Source: Gnetum montanum
Taxonomy: Eukaryota; Streptophyta; Gnetopsida; Gnetales; Gnetaceae
Direction: 5' to 3'
Length of the DNA: 64,000 bases
NCBI GenBank assembly: GCA_015680685.1
Contig: MNCI01017913.1
Location: 2,141,940 to 2,205,939, forward strand
Numbering within the stretch: position 1 is the stretch's first letter; the number at the start of each line of letters is the position of its first letter. Below the pieces are notes generated by a model. The model ran no database searches. It was not told the DNA's origin and saw nothing but the letters and a program-made list of their open reading frames with translations. A program made the position numbers and the translations under genes. Of the stretch, positions 1 through 11,369 are shown in pieces.

Positions 1-9
1 GAGAGAGCA

Positions 10-590
10 ATGAGAAAGCCTTTTATTCCATATGTGATGGGATGTTGCCCTGAGCATGTATTGAAAGCTTATCTAAAGGCTAGATCTTGTGGAGCTCCAA
101 AGGAGTGTTCTTTTATTACTTGGTTGTCCGATGAATTTTCTTTTCTCTCTAGAGGTTTGGATATAGAGTCCAATGTTTGGGGGCGATATCAAGATTGCTC
201 CAAAGAAGAAGAAAAAGGAGAAGAGCAACCAACCTATGAGGAGTCATCATGGGGATGGGGAGAAGCTTTTGTCTCCCAAGAAGAAAATGAAAGACCTAAT
301 GGAGAAAAATAGAAGAGCCCATCCGAAAAGGAAAATGAGAAAAGTGCCGAAGAGAAAGCTCCTGTAGATCAATGTGAGAGCTCTACCAAGCCCAAAAGAA
401 ACAGGACCGCCTTCATCAAATCATAGATTTCCTATGAAATAGTTAGAGAAATGAGGATTCCCACTAGGGTAACCCTCACAATTCAGTTTCCATCCCAAGA
501 ATAATTCATGAAGGATTTGATAATGTACAGTTTGATTTTTCTTAGGAATGAGGTTTTTGTCCCATCACACCTTATGTTAAATGGGAACTT
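10..590 (+). pseudogene. Extra ORF 3' of pol in RE-A, function unknown
   Basis: The first 100 codons are open to 312; a lysine-rich stretch in the +2 frame (173-367) and a third part up to about 590 look like continuations after frameshifts. The start chosen is the ATG at 10, though the reading frame may enter from outside the window. The N-terminus (MRKPFIPYVMGCCPEHVLKA) matches a second copy at 26,391 (RRPFISYVMGCYPKHVMRA), and the later segment around 'MRIPTRVTLTI' matches 33,547-33,580. A coding sequence between pol and the 3' LTR is known from several Tat-lineage elements. I recognise no catalytic domain. Two independent copies suggest that the element once used this protein. Confidence 0.5.
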
Positions 591-684
591 TCCTCAAAAA
601 AGATTTCGTTTTGAATGTAAAAATTCAATGAAAATTTCAGAATATTTGAGTTTTGAAATGTGGTTGCACAAGTTTATTTAAGCT

Positions 685-698
685 TTTAAAGGCAGAAA
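685..698 (+). other. Polypurine-tract-like site before the RE-A 3' LTR
   Basis: A short A/G-rich run ending GGCAGAAA directly precedes TGTTGG, the presumed LTR start. The equivalent site in RE-B (33,761-33,785) is a much stronger purine tract ending in GAAGAAA before TGTTG. The position, not the composition alone, supports the call. Confidence 0.45.
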
Positions 699-1125
699 TG
701 TTGGCACATTTAGCCATTTCATGGAACAAAAAAGGTGATAAAATATGAATAAGCCATAGAAGATATTCAAAAAAAAATATATATGATGGTTGTGCCTTAT
801 TGATATTTTAATACCAGAGGTTTCATGTGAAAATTTGTTGAATGAAGATATAGTGTTTCCACTTTCAAATAATGATACCAAGGAAAGGAAAATTTATCAT
901 GCTCCTATGTGAAGGGAAGGTTGAAAAAGAGTTGAAAAGCTTTATCGATTAAAAAGAGCTGACCCCGTTCATGAATGCATCAATGAGAAATTAAAATCAA
1001 CCTTATGGAAGTTACCATTGCAAGATTTGAATAATGTTTTTACAGAAAAATAGTCTAGAAGAATGCCCGTTCTTTCACAAGGAATTGCGTTGGTAGTTTA
1101 CGCAGGAAAGTGCTAAGGTTTATTG

Positions 1126-1857
1126 ACCTGTAATGGCTTCTATTTTTGACACAAAACCAACTGTTCTCTTTGGCTCCAAATCAATGGAACCTCTATTGGG
1201 CACGTTTTGACAAAACCTTGCAGGGGCGTGGATTCAAAGGCGGTGGAGGAAGAACTTGCATGGACGTTACCGCTTTCAAGATAGAAACCGTTTCAATTTT
1301 AAATTTTTTTCCATAAAAATGCAACCGATCCGCCCGCCTTCAACAACGTTCACTGTGTTTTGCAATGCGTGCACTGTGTGAAGATTTTTCTGGCCATTGT
1401 AGGGCTATTCTTAACCTACCACACTAGATGCCATTATTCACTGATGCTCAGATCTACGATACGTTTGCCCTTGACACTGCAATCAACGACAGGAATTTGA
1501 AAGATGATCTGCAAGAATACAAAAAATGTAGGAAGCCCTAAGCAAATTTGGGGTAAAAAAAAATAGTTTCAGGCAACCAAAACCTTATGTCTAGGGCCAT
1601 ATGTTCAATACATCATTTTTTTTCCAGATCTTTCTCCTCCAACAACCGAACATCACATAGCAACGATGCTGGATGCAGCGGTAGAGCCTTATTCCATGGT
1701 GGTGGTTGATAACAATTTTTGGCAAGGGCGGGATATTTCGGAAGTATTTGATGGAAGTTCCAGGCCTGGCGCCTTCACATTCAGGCCTAATGATTTGAAT
1801 TTAAATTTTTCCAGCCATTTTCATACGGGTGCAAGTGCACATAAGTTATTTTAGATT
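1126..1857 (+). pseudogene. Gene-like exon-intron-exon segment inside the RE-A LTR
   Basis: This stretch is visibly richer in G+C than its surroundings. An ORF starts at the ATG at 1,431 (MPLFTDAQIYDTFALDTAIN onward) and stays open until a possible donor, AAAT|GTAGG, at about 1,530. A pyrimidine-rich acceptor, TTTTTTCCAG, ends at about 1,627. Joining these keeps the frame into a second open stretch ending at the TAG at 1,852, which contains MLDAAVEPYSMVVVD. A retained intron would mean capture at DNA level, not through mRNA. I do not recognise the protein. A chance ORF is possible but the composition shift argues against it. Confidence 0.4.
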
Positions 1858-2145
1858 AGGTACCATCAACATTTATACCAAGGTAGATATTATATTATCA
1901 CCTTATTCATAAAATCACTAAGGGCTTCAATAATATTCTTAAAAATTTTAAACAAGTAAAAATGAAAAGTTATTAGAGCTATAATTGTAAACAATTATAT
2001 GGAACTATTGGAATTATTTTTCAAAGGAAATATTTATATATCTCCTAACTTCCTAACTTCCTAAGTTAATACTCCCTAACTTGTTGGACAAGTTACTTGG
2101 GAGAGAAGTTAGGTAATTTTTGAATATGTAACCACCTTTGAACCC

Positions 2146-2153
2146 TATAAAAA
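2146..2153 (+). promoter_or_regulatory. TATA box of the RE-A LTR
   Basis: TATAAAAA lies in the conserved half of the LTR. The matching sites are TATAAAAA at 17,497 in the RE-B 5' LTR and a mutated TGTAAAAA at about 35,423 in the RE-B 3' LTR. Upstream, at 2,041-2,115, are repeated CCTAACTT words and inverted copies (AAGTTAGG). Confidence 0.5.
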
Positions 2154-3445
2154 GGCTTCAAGGAGGGGGGGGGGGTCAAGAAGGAGGAGGACTTTTGGAA
2201 AGGACACTTGATACATCACAATTTTGGAGAAGACACTTTGGGAAGGCTACTAGCTAGCACTTGGGGTATCATATCATCATCACTTTTGAGATCACACTTG
2301 GGGTCTTGGAAGATTTGTAAAGAAGATTGCTTGTAAGATGGCTTGCTAAAGAAAAGATTTCAGCCTCTTTGTTATAGTCTTGTGAGTTATGTTTTTTATT
2401 TTTTATTTTGTTTAAATTGTTTAGCTAGTGGTTTAGATAGTATCATCCTTGGTAAGTAATTTTGGGATTTTTAGATTGCTTTTATTGTTGTTGCCCGATA
2501 GAAATTTTTTGTTAAAATTTTTCCATAGAAGCACTTGTGTTTAAAAGCCTTAAGAGCATTTTAGTAGTAAATTTTGTTATTATGCAATGTATATGAACTG
2601 CTATTGGGATTGTTGTAAAAGAGCCTCTGCTTGTAGTCATGCCGTTGAACAATTCAGTAGTCAAGAGGGTTCATAAAATATTTGGTATTTTGATGGGACT
2701 AGAATAGCTTCTTTTTATCTTTAAAGTGAATTTCCATGGTATTTCAATCAAACATTTTCAAGTCTTTCAAAGGTTCTGTTGAATGCAATCATTGACATCT
2801 ATTATCTAGTCAAAATGAAGTCTCGTACGTGGTAGTTTACGCAGCAATTTTTGGTAGCATAGTAGGATTGTCTTGAAGAAATTGCTTATTTGAGCCTTGG
2901 AAGTTTGAACAATTCATAGATATTGAATTTGGGATAACTTTATTGCGAAGTATTTACTTGTGTCATCTTACTTTGTTGAAATATTTGAGGTCCACACAAA
3001 TTTGCTTTCTTTTCTTTTCTGTCTATTTCCATCGAATCTTGCTCTATTTCTAGTTTTCTTGTGGAACTATCTCTTTCTTTGGGGAAAATTAGGAGTATAT
3101 TTGTGGAGTTGTGCTCAGATGTTTTTGCAAAATTTTATTTGTTACAAGTAGGTATTATAAGGATTGCGTAGACTAGGTAATTGAACAAAATGGGAACTCT
3201 CAACAACTCACAGTACTTGGCAAAGTTGGCTAAATCTCTTTAAAGTAAGTCATTTGTAGTTTACACACAATGCAATCGTTACATTTCACACAATCGCACG
3301 CGGCAATAGCACACACACATACTCACATTAACTACTGAGTTTATTTGGAGGTATCTGGGCCTTGGTGTTACGAGAGACCAGCAGGCACCTAAATCCTGTT
3401 CGAGGACACTCGTTGGCAGTTTCTTCCTAAATGGTCGCCAACAAA

Positions 3446-6100
3446 TGCCAAATAAGGAGCCAAAAACCTTGGTAACTTGAGGGCCTTTTCCTTCAAAGCC
3501 TGCTATGATGATTTGTGTGTAGCAAGCATGAATAAACACAACTCCATGAAACTTATCCCTTATTTCATTAATAACTTGCTAATCAACTCTTGGTGCAAAA
3601 GCTTCCAAAATTAACTTGATTAACTAAGGATAAATACAATTCATTGAAAAATCCAAAGCCTATGCATCAAAATAGCTTTTTGATAGACAATTAGAGGGAA
3701 GTCATAACAAGGGTTCTGCAAATGAGATCTTTTTTGTGATGTGTAGTTAACTAAATCTAGGGATATCCTCTTAGGCTTAAGAACTTTAATCAATAAAAAA
3801 TCTAATAAAAATAAAACAATATTTAATTGAATCCCTTGCTCATGAATTTTGAACAAGCTCTACTGCAATGCATCATTCATATATTGAATACAAAAAAAAT
3901 GTCTCTTATTCTCTAAAGCTACCTAGGGCCAAGCATGATAGTCAAAAACTGAATCAATTTCATAAATACAAAAAACATTTATAGCTAAAATAAAAATCCT
4001 ATAAGGAAACCTTATCTTTGAAGCCTTTGAAATGACATTCCTATATCTCCATGCCTTTGCTAAATTAGTTAGTTCTATCTTAACGATCTTCCTAGATTTA
4101 GAATGGTTCTAGAACTTGCTACTTAGCACCTCCTTGTTGAATTTATGAGCTTATATTTTTGTAATATATGGCTCTACTAATCTATAGAGCTCATATGCCT
4201 TCTTGACACTACTGTCAATATAGTACTCAGAACTTCTTCTAAATCATAGCTTGTTATTTTCATATATTATTTATGCTATTACGTAGTTTAAAACATCTCT
4301 AACGAGGTTCTCTATAGGCCTGAAACCAAGCTTATGGAGCCCTATTTTCTTGTATCTTTAATGCAATTCTTCCATTGATTCTATGGACTAAAGGATTGGT
4401 TTCTCAATTAAATTATAATCTTCATCAAAGTTCAATAAGTTTGTCTCTTTCACTTCTAGCTCTAAGTGTGTGATGTTAGTACATTTTTGGAGTTGATAGA
4501 TGTTTAGATTAAATTGTTTTGGGTATTTTGAGAAAATAAAAATATCAGCAACCTAAAATTTTTTAGCTGCCTCTTCTTTTTCTTTATGTGACATCTTGAC
4601 TATTTTTTCTAAAGAATTTTGTGAGGATTCTAGAGCTTTTCTTCATGCTTCAATGCATACTTTGTCTCTACTCTTAACTTTGTTTGTTAATGGATACATG
4701 TTTAAAATCTATATTAATCCTACTGATTAATATTCATAGCTCTATTCTTTAATTTGATCACTTTTAGATAGATTTTTCAACTCAATTCTTGACACATATT
4801 GCAAGCTTTAATTTCCTTGAGCTACCTCATTAAAATCTTAAAAGTTTAGGCTTAACATTGCAATCTATGGGGCTTTAATTCTCATATAGCTTGATCTTAG
4901 AGCTAACGTTAGCTTGTAGAATAATTTTTGAATTCATTTTTAGAACTAAGTTTTGGTTCTACAAACATTTTCATAGAAGATTTGACATGATAGAGTGGTT
5001 CTTGAGCTTCATCATAGAGTTGGATTTGGTTCTATAGGTTGTGTTATAACCCTTAGGTTCTTACTTGTAATACACTAAGATAGATTAAAAATTTAACATG
5101 CATGTATGTAAATTAAAATTATATCCTTTTTGTGGGCTTGAGATGAGATCTGACATGACTTGTAGAATTGTTTTAAAGCTTATCTATATAACTATTTTCA
5201 TGCTCTATGAACTTGCTCTACAAGGGAACTAAAGTGGTAGAGCGGCTTTGTAGTTACTCTGTAGAGCCAATGAATAGAATCAATTTTTAATTCTACAAGC
5301 TTTTCTTTTGTATTGAGCTTTTGTGAATTTTTAGTTCTTTTAAATCCTTTGAGCTAAGTTAAACTTGCAACTTGCCATGTGCAGAATAATTTGTAGTAGG
5401 CCCCATGTCTAAACGTTATACTACATGGCTTCCAAAATAATTTTGAAGCTCATTCATAGAACACTAAATTAAATGGTCATCCTTTTAATTAGGAAGGAGA
5501 AAAAAAGAAGCCAAAAAGAAACTATACATGATGCTACATTAGCACCTTTTGATATATACCATAAAAAGATTAAAAAATTACATGATGAAGTATGTGCATG
5601 TTAATGGATCATATAATGAATAGAAAATGCATCAATGAAAGATGTTAATAGGAAATTTGCTAATCAAGATGCTACTCCTCAATATTACTTAGTATCATGT
5701 ATATCTAAAAGAATCGACTAGATGAATTCCTAGGGATTTTTTTTTACCAACAAATCTATACTACTAATGCCTTTGATATCCAGTCACATTGTTAATTTCA
5801 TTAGATAGTTCTTATTTCTCTAGAATTGTACCACCTTGATGCTCATCTTCATGATTATCGAAGACATGGTGGACATGAAAAGATTCAATCTCTTACTAGA
5901 CCTAGAGCTGATCATGACAGTAGTTGGTCCATGTTAGAACATGATGATGGTGATTCTGTTGACTTCCTTGAACCTAATGGCATGCCATCTCTTTAATAAT
6001 TGTACTAAAATATGGTCTATTCATTTAAGTATAATAATGTAATGATAGTGTGCCTCCTGTAGCCACTATCTAAGATGCTATTACTATAGATGATGTGTTA
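3446..6100. other. AT-rich spacer, no gene recognised
   Basis: About 2.65 kb without convincing coding sequence, LTR or RNA gene. Stops are frequent in all frames. The only coding-like stretch is about 5,803-5,996 on the + strand, listed separately. The rest is probably eroded repeat DNA. Confidence 0.5.
5803..5996 (+). pseudogene. Short coding-like remnant, unrecognised
   Basis: A + strand frame is open for about 64 codons and ends in a TAA at about 5,994-5,996. Its composition (HLDAHLHDYRRHGGHEK, later an acidic run EHDDGDSVDF) looks more protein-like than the surrounding AT-rich DNA. There is no good start codon. It lies about 140 bases before the promoter-like block of the endogenous caulimovirid, so it could be the 3' end of another element or an unrelated fragment. 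No family is recognised. Confidence 0.2.
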
Positions 6101-6134
6101 TGAGTATTATCCCTTTGGTTTTTGTGTCAGTGCT

Positions 6135-6190
6135 TGATGAGTCATCGCACACTTAGTATGGTCAAGAAGGTTCTCCTTCCCCTATAAATA
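6135..6190 (+). promoter_or_regulatory. Promoter-like block: TGAGTCA motif and TATA box
   Basis: TGATGAGTCATC (6,135-6,146) contains the TGAGTCA core recognised by bZIP factors, and CCTATAAATAG (TATA at 6,183) follows 37 bases later. An AATAAAG at about 6,320 could be a polyadenylation signal. The order TATA, AATAAA-like signal and primer-binding-like site fits the full-length-transcript promoter region of a caulimovirid. A solo or truncated LTR is an alternative. Confidence 0.45.
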
Positions 6191-6411
6191 GAATCTAAAG
6201 CACCCTAAGAGGCATTTTGGGTTTAGATATCTAAAGTGAATTGTCTTGCTCCTTCAAAGCATTCCAGCTCAAAGCATCCCTTAGGTCTTTGTTGTATGTA
6301 TTCTGTTGTGCATTACAATAAAGAGTGTGCTTTTTGTGACATTGAATTTGTTATATTCTATTGAATCTGAGTAAAAGAATGAAATGTGTGATTGTGTGAT
6401 ATGGGCAAGGA

Positions 6412-6429
6412 ATGGTATTGGAGCCAAGT
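6412..6429 (+). other. Primer-binding-site-like sequence for initiator tRNA-Met
   Basis: TGGTATTGGAGCCAAG differs by two bases from the canonical TGGTATCAGAGC start used by caulimovirids and many Copia elements. It lies downstream of the TATA box and upstream of the first ORF, as expected for reverse-transcription priming. Confidence 0.55.
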
Positions 6430-6564
6430 TTCTCTTAGTTTTGCCAATAGTTGTTGTGTGCGCTTGCTATTAGTCATAGATCGCCAAAGTAAGTTATGTA
6501 GTAAGGGCCAAACGACAGGTCTGTAAGTGATGTAGTAAGGCAATGAAGGATAACCTTTGCATCA

Positions 6565-7187
6565 ATCATGGCATCCTCTTCATGCACTCTTGTAGGTTCC
6601 TCATTCTCTTTCTCTTATGTTCGACATTTATTGCAAATTTGTCAAAGTTTGTTAGGTGTCACTCTTCATCCTATTCCTAGTTAGAAGGAAATTTATTCAA
6701 GTAAATCCATTGAATTTACACAAAGCCTAAGTTATATGCATATCTCAAAATGCAGTCTTCATATTTTTGTACAGGACTTTGACCTATAGTGCTTTAAGTT
6801 TTTTTGCTAGGGGAGTTAGATAAGTGGATAGATGATTATTATAAATATGTGCATATTGCTAAAATTGACATTCATATCCATCCACACTTTAATTACAGAC
6901 TTCAATGTTCTTACTGGATTGTGCTTATAGATTGTAGGTTCAAAAAATTCAATGATGCAATCATAATCGAAGACAAGGGATGTTTGGAAATAGGTGCACT
7001 AGTCGTTACAACCCAAAATTTTACTCTCTCTCTATATGATCCAAATTTATATTCTAGTTTAATGCTTGTAGCTTATATTCCATTAGATATGGTACTAGAC
7101 AACATATACACTACCATAGGAAATTTTTTAGTGTTCAAATTATTTGATACAACTAGCACAAAAACATTGTTACACTTAGGTATGTAA
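6565..7187 (+). pseudogene. Caulimovirid movement protein remnant (30K superfamily)
   Basis: An ATG at about 6,565 opens a short frame beginning MASSS, typical of the start of the first ORF; stops separate it from the main conserved stretch at 6,804-7,187. That stretch contains YVHIAKIDIHI, then LIDCRFKKFNDAIII, then a segment with SLYDPNLYSSLML. This matches the pattern of the 30K movement-protein core of caulimovirids, which forms tubules at plasmodesmata for cell-to-cell movement. The product would be membrane or plasmodesma associated. The copy is broken by frameshifts. I am fairly sure of the family and unsure of the exact start. Confidence 0.65.
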
Positions 7188-7742
7188 GCAACTTATGTAG
7201 GTACAACAAATTTGGAATATGACATTAGAATTAATATAGAAGACTAGGGTAGAACCAATAAACATAGATATTAGGTTCATCTAAAATCTCCTATGTTTAT
7301 AGATGAAGATCCTTTTACAGTTAAAAGAACTAGATCCAAGAGATCTACAAAACTCTTTACATCTGTTTCAAAACAACTAGATCTGGTATCCAATAGACAA
7401 GAAAATAGGGTAGTCAAACCCTCCAAATCATCTAAATGAGAAATAGCTAAAAAGGTTAAGGTTGCTAAAACTATGGAAAAAATTTTCAAATAATTAAACA
7501 TCAATATGGATGTTGAGAAGGTCTTAGGGCCTATTCCATCCTAGGGAAAAGGCAAGATCATCATAGAGGAAGTATCCACTAAAAAGTTTGAAGAATCATC
7601 TTCTAACTCTTCTAACACACCTAGACATTAGAAAGCATCTCTTTCTGATGAGCTTAAACCTTCATCCTTTGGTGTAGATTCATCCATAGATGCATTGTGT
7701 CTGCATACAACTGTTTAAAGACATGACAAACACTATCATTGT

Positions 7743-8514
7743 ATGGAATGTGATGCATTATTAAAAATCAATATGAACATAGAGGAAGATAAAAAAGAAG
7801 ACATTGTGCCAAATGAAACTATCTATGTGATACCACATAAGAAAAGTATCACGACTCTTATAGATACTATAAAACTACAGAATTGGGCATACAAATGGAT
7901 TGGATTGCTAGTAGATACTACACATAGTATTTGTATAGATACAAATAGAATATTAGATAATACACAAAGATTAGTAAAAAACTAGTGAGAAAAAAATTTC
8001 CTTGTTAGACTATTTGAGACAAGATATGAAGCATATTAGACAAGTTTGGATTCCAAAACAACCAGGTAGTACATCACAGCAAAAGAAATATCTTCCACCT
8101 CTTTTAGGTTCTCCTTCTTCCATACGAAAATATCATAGAGTTAGAGGGAGAGCTAAAGAAAAGGTAAGAAAAGGGAAAGCTAAAATCATTAGTGTAAATA
8201 TTGAAGACCTAGACACAACTTCAGAACCTAAAGCTTCACTAGATAGTGAAGAAGAATTTCTTATCAAACAAATAGCAGTAGGATCATATGAAAACCCTAT
8301 ATATTTTTCTACCATTCAAATTGGAAAATTAGGAGATAAAACTCCTATATTCACTATGGATAATAAATACATAAAAGGTTGGCAAGATACGGTTGACTCT
8401 ATACAAAGCTATCTATATATCCAAATCCTTCTAGAACAAAAAGAATCTCAAATGGTAATATGGAATTTTATTGTTAATCATAATCTCAAATGCATAATTT
8501 CTATGGAATTTTAA
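7743..8514 (+). pseudogene. Caulimovirid region between movement protein and capsid (two frames)
   Basis: Two open stretches, 7,743-7,985 and 8,002-8,514, lie in different frames separated by stops. The first contains NETIYVIPHKKS and predicted helical sequence. The second has a basic segment (RGRAKEKVRKGKAK) followed by an acidic stretch (SEPKASLDSEEEF). Position places them in the N-terminal capsid or spacer part of the polyprotein. I cannot name a domain. The basic segment could bind nucleic acid or be a nuclear-localisation signal; this is inference from composition only. Confidence 0.45.
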
Positions 8515-8519
8515 GGTGT

Positions 8520-9230
8520 TGATGAAATCATATCCTTGACAAGATTAAAAGAAAATTAATTAGTGCTCCAGCAGTAGTATTTTTAAATGCCATCATCAAG
8601 GAATTTAAAGGAAATAAAGAAGGACAAGACATGGTCTTCCAAGATAGATATTATAAAGCTACATTACACCATATCTAGGATTTACCACAATTCTTAAATG
8701 AGATGGAATAGCTTTATTAGTCTGGCAAACTAATGCACAAGGTAGGTGCAAAAGAACATTTTCTTAGTTGTCTTCCACAACCATTTTGCAATAAATACCT
8801 CATTGAATTAAAAAGGCAAAATATAGTATTGGTAGAAATAATTTATTATGGATATAAATAGGGAAATATGTTACGATCAATAGGAAAAAAGACAAATTAA
8901 ATAATTAACTAGTAGAATAGAAAAATCATTATGTTTAGAATTATTTCTTAAGGATAAGTATCTCAAGATAACTTGTTGTTAAGATAGATGTCCATGAAGG
9001 AAGTTTTGTCAACCACCACAAAAACAATGGTGATGAAAGTATCCTTCTCCACCAAAACCATCATGACATTTAAAGGTATGTTTAAACATAGAACTCATAA
9101 AGCTCAAAGAAATTAGATAAAATTTTTCTTTTGTAAGGGTAACCATTTCTCAAACAAATGTCATAAAAAGGATCAATATCCTAATAAGATAAATTTTATT
9201 GTTAATCATAATCTCTCAGAGTAATTTTAT
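8520..9230 (+). pseudogene. Caulimovirid capsid region with degenerate zinc knuckle
   Basis: In broken frames I can read a stretch resembling the caulimovirid capsid core (FLSCLPQPFCNKYLIEL, about 8,760-8,815). About 300 bases later comes FFFCKGNHFSNKCHKK (about 9,125-9,172). The latter resembles the CCHC knuckle that follows the capsid in this family, but the first cysteine is lost and the Cys-His spacing is one residue short. The capsid packages the genome; the knuckle binds nucleic acid. Multiple stops and at least one frameshift make it non-functional. Confidence 0.5.
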
Positions 9231-9913
9231 GAGTACATATTAGATGAAGATACACCTTTTTCTCAAGGTGATATCCTTCTTCATTCCTCTAATTGTTATA
9301 CAAATGGTAGTAGTGGCATTTTATCCACATCTAAGATTCCTTCACCTATCAATTATCTTGTTTTCGATGGGGGCAATTCACTTGATTTTGATGTGATTTT
9401 TTACACAAATATGAATCATGCTTCATCTTCATGAACTAGAAAATCAAGATCACATCATCTTGAGAATGATTTGATGTATATATATTTAGTAGGAAAATTA
9501 CATAAATGAGAAAGAAAATTGAAAAAAAGTACCACTGGAAGATATTCATCAGTATATTGCTTTCCAAAAGATAGTACAACAAAAGAAAAAAAAAAGAAAA
9601 GGTGAAACTATACAAACAATAGTTTTGTTAAGAAAAAATCTATATAGATGCTCAACCATTGCCTTCTTCAATAGAAGAATAGGAAGATCTTGAGTAGATC
9701 TTATTATAAGAAGAAGAAGCAAGAACAAAAACAACTAATTTTGCAATAGAACCAGAAGTAGATACCCTTATGATAGAACATCCTCCACCTTCAAATTTGG
9801 ATCAATCTATCTGGTGACAACCTAGAATACAACACTTGCAAACATTTCTATACTAGGAAACACAAGAATTAGAAGATTTACAAAGGGAAGAAAAGGAAAT
9901 AATATGAGGAAGA

Positions 9914-10290
9914 AATGAAATCTATAATGCCAATTCATGTATTCAACAAAAATAAGGTAGTTACTATTCATTTACCTATATGTAATTTTAAGATAAAATT
10001 ACCATCCTATAAAGCTTATCACATAGATGCTCTAATTGATAATGATGTAGAACTCTCCTTAGCAAGACTAAGCATCATGCCAACTTAGTTCTGGAAAGAA
10101 GGAAAACAAACATATGTCATGTTTAATACCTAGAAAAGATCAATTGAAAAATAGGTAGACATTTCAATATTATCATCATTTGGTAAGATTATCTATTTAA
10201 CTATTTATAGTTTTGATCTTCCTTCATATGACTTGCTAATAAGAATAGATAATCTGAGTCAATTAGAATCATATGCTATACATACATCCT
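9914..10290 (+). pseudogene. Caulimovirid aspartic protease remnant
   Basis: The frame containing YHIDALIDNDVELSLARLS (about 10,017-10,073) has the context of the retropepsin active site of the caulimovirid polyprotein, but the expected Asp-Thr/Ser-Gly reads Asp-Asn-Asp. A hydrophobic segment ending FDLPSYDLLI (about 10,212-10,241) matches the C-terminal half of the fold. The enzyme would cleave the polyprotein. The altered catalytic triad and nearby stops show that it is dead. Confidence 0.5.
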
Positions 10291-10429
10291 ATATTAGTCT
10301 AACATGAAAAGTTTGATAGAGAAACATCATATTATAGTGGATATCCATTACAAAAAAAAAATAGGTAATAATTAATGGATCATAAATCAAGTAGGAAAAT
10401 TGGATAATGAGTTTCAACAAATAAAAGAA

Positions 10430-11300
10430 AAATTATTAACTCTAGCTAGTGATGATCCAACATGCTTTAGGCACAAGAAAGAACACTAGTATCACATTGA
10501 ATTGTAGGATAAGCTAAAGCTAAAGGAAAAAGCTCACCATATAGGAATGTTCCCTACATTGCAAAAAGAATGTGAATACGAGATTAGAAAACTCTTAACC
10601 AAAGGCTTGATACAACACAACACAAGTATTTTTGCATGTGTTGCTTTCTATGTCAACAAGAGAGCAGTATTGGTACATGGTAAGAAAAGACTTTTGGTCA
10701 ATTATAATCCATTAAATGATCTCATTAAATATATCCAAAATCCTATACCAAACAAGGATGAATTATTTTAGAGACTCCTACATATTAATATTCACTCTAA
10801 ATTTGATTTAAAGTCTAGTTTTTGGTAGATTCAAGTTTACCCTGAAGATCATTGGAAGACAATGTTTACAGTATTAAGAGGACTCTATGAGTGGATATTC
10901 TTACCATTCGGTATAAAGACGACACCTAGTATATTTCAATAGTGCATGGATCATATTTTCTACCAATATGGTTTTATTATGTTTTACATAGATGACATTT
11001 TAATAATGAGCAAAAATCCAGGGGAACACTTAGAACATCTATAGACATTCTTCAATCTTGTAGATAAGAATGGATTAGTGTTATCTCCCATAAAAATGAT
11101 TATTCCTCATTCTATTATTAAGTTCGTAGGATTAGAAATTACTGATGGTAAAATTGCACTCCATAATCATATTTTGGAATCAATAAAAAATTTTCCAAAT
11201 GAACTAAAAGGTAAGGTCCAACTTCAATGCTTTCATTGCTATGTAAATTATGTATTAGTATTTATAAAGATATTTCTAAAGATAGAAAGATCTTAAATGA
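10430..11300 (+). pseudogene. Caulimovirid reverse transcriptase remnant
   Basis: Fragments at 10,547-10,771, 10,772-11,077 and 11,078-11,296 read as consecutive reverse-transcriptase blocks. They include RLLVNYNPLND (equivalent to the RxVxDYRxLN block), LRGLYEWIFLPFGIKTTPS, and the polymerase active site MFYIDDILIMS at about 10,980-11,013. The following block FVGLEITDGKIALHNHI is characteristic of caulimovirids, not Ty3 elements. The enzyme copies the pregenomic RNA into DNA. The YIDD motif is intact, but stops interrupt the frame at several points, including between the active site and the next block. Confidence 0.7.
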
Positions 11301-11369
11301 ACAACTTGTAAAGAATCCAAAGGCCTAGTCACCTCAACATACAACCACTATAAGAAAAATCAAAGAGAA

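Larger units (their letters stand above)
1..3445 (+). mobile_element. RE-A: 3' tail of a Tat-like LTR retrotransposon, same family as RE-B
   Basis: This is the 3' end of an LTR element whose remainder lies left of the window. It holds an extra ORF (10 to about 590), a short purine tract and a long LTR from 699 to about 3,445. The assignment rests on collinear similarity to RE-B: the extra ORF matches RE-B at 26,376-26,607 plus 33,321-33,600, and the LTR start and the LTR half from about 2,040 onward match the RE-B LTRs. The middle of the LTR differs completely from RE-B. No 5' part is visible, so target duplications cannot be tested. Confidence 0.6.
699..3445 (+). repeat. RE-A 3' LTR (about 2.75 kb)
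   Basis: The LTR begins TGTTGGCACATTTAGCC, comparable to TGTTGTTACATTTATACC at the RE-B 3' LTR. It ends near 3,445 after a segment shared with both RE-B LTRs (GGTATCTGGGCCTTGGTGTT at 3,351). A TATA box (CCTATAAAAAGG) lies at 2,146, followed by a G-rich tract at 2,161-2,192. From about 2,040 to the end it aligns with 17,390-18,670 and 35,330-36,604. Between about 740 and 2,040 it is unrelated to them and carries a more GC-rich, gene-like segment. The right end is placed by alignment to within about 10 bases. Confidence 0.6.
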
